Made by a program: the position numbers and the translations under genes
The notes under the pieces: generated by a model
What the model saw: only the letters and a program-made list of their open reading frames with translations
What the model was told of the DNA's origin: nothing
Database searches by the model: none
NCBI RefSeq assembly: GCF_000013085.1
Contig: NC_007643.1
Span: 3,543,501 to 3,607,500 of the forward strand
Direction of reading: 5' to 3'
From: Rhodospirillum rubrum ATCC 11170
GTDB taxonomy: Bacteria > Pseudomonadota > Alphaproteobacteria > Rhodospirillales > Rhodospirillaceae
DNA length: 64,000 nucleotides
Shown: in pieces, positions 59,687 through 64,000 of the stretch
How positions within the stretch are numbered: position 1 is the stretch's first letter
Layout: the number at the start of each line of letters is the position of its first letter

Positions 59687-60499
59687 GAAGAAGCGCTGTC
59701 CCTGACCTGCGAGGGTTCGTCGCTGATCGGCGTTTTCCATCCCACGGCCAAGCCTCACCCCACCGTCGGGCTGATCATCGTCGTCGGCGGTCCCCAGTAC
59801 CGGGTGGGCGCCCATCGCCAGAATGTCCGCCTTGCCCGCCATGTCGCCGAGGCCGGCTTTCCGGTGCTGCGCTTCGATCTGCGCGGCATGGGCGATAGCG
59901 AGGGAACGGCGCCGGGGTTCGAGGCCAGCCGCGCCGATATCACCGCCGCCCTGGCCGGCCTGCGGGCGTGGGTGCCATCGTTGCGCCAGATCGTCGCCTG
60001 GGGGTTATGCGATGGCGCCAGCGCCGTTCTGCTCGATCTCGACCATGTGCCGCTCGCTGGCGCCATCCTGGTCAACCCCTGGGCCCAAGAGGCCGAGCAG
60101 GCGCCCTTGCGCGACCGGCTTTATTACCGTGGCCAACTGCGCTCCAAGGCGTTCTGGGGCAAGCTGCTGCGCGGCGACCTGCCCTGGCGCTCGGCCCTGC
60201 GCGGGCTGGGCGGCTTGCTCAAGCGCGCCCCGCGCGGGGATGAGACCGCGCAAGGCGGTCTGGCCTGCCGCCTGCGCGCCGCCCTTGCCCGGCACAAGGT
60301 GCCGCTGCTCGTCATTCTAGCCGATCAGGACGTGACGGCCGGGCTGTTCGCCGCCTCGGTGCTCGGCTCACGGCGCTGGCCGGGGATCACCGTCACCTCT
60401 CTCCCCGGGGCCGATCACACCTTTTCCGACCCGCGCCATGAACAGCGGTTGCGCGAGATCACCACCCAGTGGCTCAAAGCCCTGCCGCCAGAGCCCTAA
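59657..60499 (+). CDS. Exosortase A system-associated hydrolase 1 (alpha/beta fold)
   Basis: The product has 280 residues from a GTG at 59657 that overlaps the hydrolase 2 stop (GTGA); a GTG four codons earlier is possible. TVGLIIVVGGPQYRVGAHRQNVRLARHVAEAGFPVLRFDLRGMGDSEG is the diagnostic N-terminus of hydrolase ortholog 1. The elbow is WGLCDGASAV with Cys or Asp where Ser is expected, and LPGADHTFSD holds the catalytic His. It likely acts on an acyl or carrier thioester made in the locus. It ends four bases into the convergent sugar transferase gene. Confidence 0.88.
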   Translation: MTVDRFPAPAEEALSLTCEGSSLIGVFHPTAKPHPTVGLIIVVGGPQYRVGAHRQNVRLARHVAEAGFPVLRFDLRGMGDSEGTAPGFEASRADITAALAGLRAWVPSLRQIVAWGLCDGASAVLLDLDHVPLAGAILVNPWAQEAEQAPLRDRLYYRGQLRSKAFWGKLLRGDLPWRSALRGLGGLLKRAPRGDETAQGGLACRLRAALARHKVPLLVILADQDVTAGLFAASVLGSRRWPGITVTSLPGADHTFSDPRHEQRLREITTQWLKALPPEP

Positions 60500-61629
60500 T
60501 CGGGCGCTTGCCCGCGAAACACCCGGCGATAGGCCTCGATCATCTTGTCCTCGCCAAACAGCGCGAAAGCGCGGGCGCGGTTCTCGGCGCCGATGGCTTT
60601 GGCCCGTTCGGCATCCTCAAGCAGCCCGGCCAGCGAGCGGGCCAGATCCTCGGTGGAGCGGCCGACGACGAAGGGGTGGTTGGACGGGGCGACCATCTCG
60701 GCGACATCGCCGACATCGGTGGCCGCCACCGGCAGACCGGCGGCCATCGCCTCGATCAAGCTCAGCGGCATCTGCTCGGTGTCCGACGACAAGGCGTAAT
60801 GGGACAGCGCGCCCAGCAGCCGGGCCGGGCGGTCCAGCGCGCCGGTAAAAATCACCCGCGCGCCCAGATCGGCGGCCGCCGCCTGGGCTTCCAGGGCCGG
60901 CCGTTCAACCCCATCGCCGATGATCACCAGTTGCCCGGGCCGGCCGGGCTGGCAGACCGCCAGCCGGAAAGCCTCGATCAACCGCGACAGGTTCTTTTCG
61001 GGCCGCAGCGAGGCCAGGGTGCCGATCACCGGCTGGTCGCGATCGATGCCCAGCCGCGCCACCAGCGACGCCTCGGGCGGGGCGCCGAAGCTGTCCACCG
61101 GCACGCCATTGGGCAGGTAGCACAGCCGCTCGACCGGCACCTTCCAGCGATCGCGGGCCAGTCGCTCAAGCACCCGCGAGGGCACGATCACCCGCTGCGC
61201 CCGGCCATAGACCAAGCGGCGCAGCGCCACCCGCCGGGGCAATTGCCCGGCCGCCTCGTCGGGGCCGAAGCCGTCCTCGATATCGACATGGGGGCACAAG
61301 GGGGCGAGCAGGTTGACCAAGCCCCATTCGATGGCCCCCCAGTTATAGGTCACCAGCAGATCGGGGCGCTCGCTGGCCAGGGTTTTGCGGAACCGCCATA
61401 AGCGGCCTACACCGCCCTTGGTGTCATAGTCCAGCGCCAGCAGCCGCACCGGCGCGCCGGCGGGCAGGCGCGACAGGGTCTCGCTGTTGCCGTTAAGCGC
61501 GATAACCCCATGCTCGAAGTCCTCGCCCAGCCCGGCTATGATCCGGCTGAAGCGGATTTGCGCTCCCCCGACCTCGAAGGACGGAAAAACGTGCAGTATC
61601 TTGCGCCGATCGCGGGAGAGTCCGGCCAT
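60496..61629 (-). CDS. Glycosyltransferase, PEP-CTERM/EpsH1-associated sugar transferase 2 family
   Basis: The product has 377 residues from the ATG at 61629 with GAGGAGG upstream; an open frame to 61716 is not needed. KILHVFPSFEVGGAQIRFSRIIAGLGEDFEHGVIALNG is the signature opening of sugar transferase family 2 of exosortase loci. GT4 features include LLVTYNWGAIEWGLVN, CYLPNGVPVDSFG, RPEKNLSRLIEAF and the donor site SSDTEQMPLSLIEAMAAGLPVAATDVGDVAEMV. It adds a sugar to the lipid-linked glycan. It converges on hydrolase 1 and is divergent from the GNAT gene, with 119 bases between. Confidence 0.92.
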   Translation of the reverse strand: MAGLSRDRRKILHVFPSFEVGGAQIRFSRIIAGLGEDFEHGVIALNGNSETLSRLPAGAPVRLLALDYDTKGGVGRLWRFRKTLASERPDLLVTYNWGAIEWGLVNLLAPLCPHVDIEDGFGPDEAAGQLPRRVALRRLVYGRAQRVIVPSRVLERLARDRWKVPVERLCYLPNGVPVDSFGAPPEASLVARLGIDRDQPVIGTLASLRPEKNLSRLIEAFRLAVCQPGRPGQLVIIGDGVERPALEAQAAAADLGARVIFTGALDRPARLLGALSHYALSSDTEQMPLSLIEAMAAGLPVAATDVGDVAEMVAPSNHPFVVGRSTEDLARSLAGLLEDAERAKAIGAENRARAFALFGEDKMIEAYRRVFRGQAPD

Positions 61630-61748
61630 CTTGTCCTCCTCGACGCCCAGCGCGCGGCGGGCGCCACGTCTGTGACCGGCGGAGTGTCGGCGAGGCCTCC
61701 GCCTCGCACAAGGCAAAAGACGCCGCCCCCCGCCCGGCGGAGCGGGCG

Positions 61749-62825
61749 ATGAGCCTGATCAAGCTTTCGTCCTTCGCCGCCTTCAACGAGCGCTTCGGCG
61801 CCGCATTGAACGTCGGCACGATCGGCGGCTTTTTTCATTCCCCCGAATGGTTCGCCTGCCTGTTCGCCCATGGCCTGGAACCCGCCGACGCCGGGGCGAC
61901 CCCGGCGATCTTCGTCCTCGATCAGGAGGGTCCCCGGGCCGCGCTATTTTGCCTGCGCCGCCAGAACGGCATCTTGCGCAGCCTGACCAGCTATTACACC
62001 ACCGACTACACCGCCAGTTGCCCGGCCGGCGGCGGCGAGCGGGCGGCGATCATCGAAGATCTTGGCCGTCATCTGTCCCAAAAGCTGGGGCGACGGGGCG
62101 CGCCATCGCTGGAACTGCGCTATCTGCGGGCGGACTCGCCCGATCTGGCGGCTTTGGAGCGCGGGTTGCGCCGACCGCCGCTGGTCCACGGCCGCTTCGC
62201 CCAATGGCAAAACTGGTATGCGCCGGTCGAGGCTGGGGCCTATGGCGCTTACGCCGCCGCCCGTCCCTCGCGCCTGCGCCACACCCTGGCCCGCAAAAAG
62301 GCGAGGCTGGAGCGCCAGGGCACGATGACCCTGCGCCTCCACCGCACCGCCGATGCCGGGGCTTTGGCCGCCTATGAGACCGTCTATGGCGCAAGCTGGA
62401 AGCCGGCCGAAGCGTCACCGGACTTTATACGCGCCCTGGCCGTCACGGCGGCCAAGGCCGGGGCCCTGCGCCTGGGGGTTCTCCACATCGACGGCGCCCC
62501 GGCGGCGGCCCAGATCTGGCTGGTCTCGGCCGGGCGGGCGACCATCTACAAGCTGGCCCACCATCCGCGTTTCGATGACCTGTCGGTCGGCTCGCTGCTC
62601 ACGCAAGCCCTGGCCGAGGAGGTGATCAACCGCGACGGCGTGAGCGAGATCGACTTCGGCCTGGGCGACGAGCCCTATAAGCGCGACTGGATGACCGCGG
62701 AGCGCCCGGTGGTCGGGCTGGAGATCCAGTCTCCGACCACGGCGCGCGGCCTGATCGGCTGCGCCCGCCTCGGCCTGGGCCGCCTGCGCCGATCCCTTCG
62801 CCCGGTCAATACAACTCGGTCCTGA
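61749..62825 (+). CDS. GNAT-fold protein, CelD/BcsL-like
   Basis: This 358-residue protein matches the acetyltransferase_6 (CelD-like) group related to FemAB: GGFFHSPEWFACLFAHGLEPADAGATPAIFVLD near the N-terminus, SLTSYYTTDYTA, then ALAAYETVYGASWKPAEASPDFI and the acceptor segment GAPAAAQIWLVSAGRATIYKLAHHPRFDDLSVGSLLTQAL, ending EIDFGLGDEPYKRDWM. Such proteins are common in cellulose and exosortase loci and probably acylate a sugar or lipid headgroup. Its stop lies inside the convergent flavin protein gene by 20 bases. Confidence 0.87.
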   Translation: MSLIKLSSFAAFNERFGAALNVGTIGGFFHSPEWFACLFAHGLEPADAGATPAIFVLDQEGPRAALFCLRRQNGILRSLTSYYTTDYTASCPAGGGERAAIIEDLGRHLSQKLGRRGAPSLELRYLRADSPDLAALERGLRRPPLVHGRFAQWQNWYAPVEAGAYGAYAAARPSRLRHTLARKKARLERQGTMTLRLHRTADAGALAAYETVYGASWKPAEASPDFIRALAVTAAKAGALRLGVLHIDGAPAAAQIWLVSAGRATIYKLAHHPRFDDLSVGSLLTQALAEEVINRDGVSEIDFGLGDEPYKRDWMTAERPVVGLEIQSPTTARGLIGCARLGLGRLRRSLRPVNTTRS

Positions 62826-63441
62826 CCGCTTGCGCATAGGCCGCGTCGACCTGGGCAACCTGGGCCTCGCCAAGCAGCCTGAACGAGGCCATCACCGCGC
62901 CAACCGTCGGCACGACCCCGGGGCCGATCTTCGAGGGCCCGTCCCACAAATGGGCCCGATGCGCCGCCTTGCCGCAGTGGAAAAGCACTTCGGTCACGTG
63001 AACGACGGTGGCGACCTTGGGCGGGCGGTTCCCCTCGGCCAAGCTTGCCAACAGCGCCGGCTCGGTCGTCAGCCGGGCTCGACCGTTGATGCGCAGGAAA
63101 ACGTCCAGACCGGGAAAGAGGAACAGCATGCCGACGCGATCATCCTGGTCCAGGTTGCGCATCGATTCGATCCGGTTGTTACCCGGCCAATCGGCGAAGA
63201 CCACCCTATGGGCATCGATCATTTTGACGAATCCCGGCGGACCGCCACGCGGCGAGGCGTCCAGCCCCGCCCCACCCGCCGTCGCGAGACAAAAAAACGT
63301 CGCGACCTTGAGGTAGGCCGCATGGGCCTCCACCAGATGGTCGAGCACGGCCTTCTGAATCATCTCGGAAGGCTGGGCGTAAAGCTCGTCGAGATTGGGG
63401 GTATCGCTCGGGCCTTGGCCCGTCTCATCGGGAATCGCCAT
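62806..63441 (-). CDS. Pyridoxamine 5'-phosphate oxidase-related FMN-binding protein
   Basis: The product has 211 residues from the ATG at 63441 (GAGAGGCG upstream; a TTG two codons earlier is possible). The split-barrel flavin fold is shown by ATFFCLATAGGAGLDASPRGGPPGFVKMIDAHRVVFADWPGNNRIESMRNLDQDDRVGMLFLFPG, where ASPRGG and NNR bind FMN. CGKAAHRAHLWDG near residue 165 is typical of the DR2398/MSMEG-type subfamily. It likely has flavin reductase or ligand-detoxifying activity rather than PNP oxidase activity. It marks the end of the polysaccharide locus. Confidence 0.87.
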   Translation of the reverse strand: MAIPDETGQGPSDTPNLDELYAQPSEMIQKAVLDHLVEAHAAYLKVATFFCLATAGGAGLDASPRGGPPGFVKMIDAHRVVFADWPGNNRIESMRNLDQDDRVGMLFLFPGLDVFLRINGRARLTTEPALLASLAEGNRPPKVATVVHVTEVLFHCGKAAHRAHLWDGPSKIGPGVVPTVGAVMASFRLLGEAQVAQVDAAYAQAVRTELY

Positions 63442-63549
63442 ACTCAAAACGCCTCTCTAGCACTGGGTTATCCGCTTTCTTCGCCCAGGCTAGCGCAAGA
63501 TTTTTGGCGACTGTAAGCTATGGGCGCCATTTGATAGCGAAATGCCGCC

Positions 63550-64000
63550 ATGCCCAATCTCACGCTACCGTTCGCTTTCGTCGATGTCGCCGATGGACCG
63601 ATCGTGATCGCCGCGGCCGGGAGTCAGGGGCGCGAACTGGTTTCGCCCCCCCATCACCACGCCCGGGGGCAACTGTTCGGATCGACGCGCGGGCTGGTGT
63701 CGGTCTCCGTCGAGGCCGGGGTTTGGGTTGTCCCGGCCATCCATGCGGTATGGCTGCCGCCCAACCATGTCCATTGGGGCCGGTCCCACGGGCCGTTCGA
63801 TGGCTGGAGCGTCTATATCGCCCCGGCGGCCTGCCAGGATTTGCCAAGCAGCCCTTGCACCATCCGCACCTCGGGCCTGCTGCGCGAAGCGGTCCTGCGC
63901 GCCGCGACATGGCCCCTGGAGCCCTTCGTCCCGCTCGACGAACAGAAGGCCCATGTGGCCGCCGTGCTGCTTGATGAAATAAGGAACCTGCCGGTCGAAC
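63550..64000 (+). CDS. AraC family transcriptional regulator, N-terminal part
   Basis: The gene runs off the window after 150 codons from the ATG at 63550. The visible part is the cupin-like sensor domain of the AraC group: PPHHHARGQLFGSTRGLVSVSVEAGVWVVPAIHAVWLPPNHVHWG, with the H-x-H...Q-L and W-x-P-P patterns of this type, then a LLREAVLRAATWP helix. The DNA-binding HTH pair lies beyond the edge. The 108 bases between it and the divergent flavin gene must contain both promoters; a divergent target is plausible but not shown. Confidence 0.85.
   Translation, partial: MPNLTLPFAFVDVADGPIVIAAAGSQGRELVSPPHHHARGQLFGSTRGLVSVSVEAGVWVVPAIHAVWLPPNHVHWGRSHGPFDGWSVYIAPAACQDLPSSPCTIRTSGLLREAVLRAATWPLEPFVPLDEQKAHVAAVLLDEIRNLPVE

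Overview
The window is GC-rich DNA with alphaproteobacterial housekeeping genes: etfBA plus a 3-hydroxyacyl-CoA dehydrogenase, yfgM-like/bamB/der, and a DUF2794 gene. A Rhodospirillum-like member of the Rhodospirillales fits best, but this is inferred from gene content only. Nearly every base from 10156 to about 62825 belongs to one large surface-polysaccharide and protein-sorting locus of the exosortase A (XrtA / PEP-CTERM) type.

Layout. 1-3500: fatty-acid oxidation electron transfer genes and a polytopic glycosyltransferase-like protein. 3651-4330: a compact toxin-antitoxin operon with its own promoter, palindromic operator and terminator. 4337-8697 (minus strand): FMN reductase, Der GTPase, BamB and a YfgM-like protein. 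8938-10134: small lipoprotein, DUF2794 and membrane proteins. 10156-17753 (minus strand): glycosyltransferase, glycosyltransferase/deacetylase fusion, beta-helix protein, flippase and O-glycosylation ligase. 18237-19300: sigma-54 promoter and the only PEP-CTERM substrate seen. 19553-28492: glycosyltransferase, PrsT, a Tat-signal protein, an HPr-kinase-related three-gene cassette and the priming sugar transferase. 28508-31917: PrsK/PrsR. 31960-42139: sugar transferases, VanZ-like protein, epimerase and a 1999-residue FAAL-NRPS. 42162-52146 (minus strand): patatin, phosphatase, FAD oxidase, FemAB, deacetylase, ATPase, beta-barrel protein and export lipoprotein. 52458-60499: chain-length protein, tyrosine kinase, exosortase, amidotransferase, acyl carrier protein and two hydrolases. 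60496-62825: a sugar transferase and a GNAT protein. The window closes with a flavin-binding oxidase-like gene and a truncated AraC-type regulator.

How it works together (family knowledge plus inference). The priming transferase and glycosyltransferases build a lipid-linked glycan. The flippase, ligase, Wzz/tyrosine kinase, Wza-like lipoprotein and beta-barrel protein assemble and export it. XrtA recognises the PEP-CTERM tail of the secreted substrate. PrsK/PrsR probably switch the substrate on through RpoN: a GG-N10-GC promoter at 18237-18252 and two near-identical 18-bp upstream boxes sit in front of that gene. The least conventional parts are the FAAL-NRPS, which predicts a locus-specific N-acyl amino acid; the HPr-kinase-related cassette with its Tat-signal neighbour; and cytosine homopolymers at two gene junctions where a one-base change would alter reading frames.
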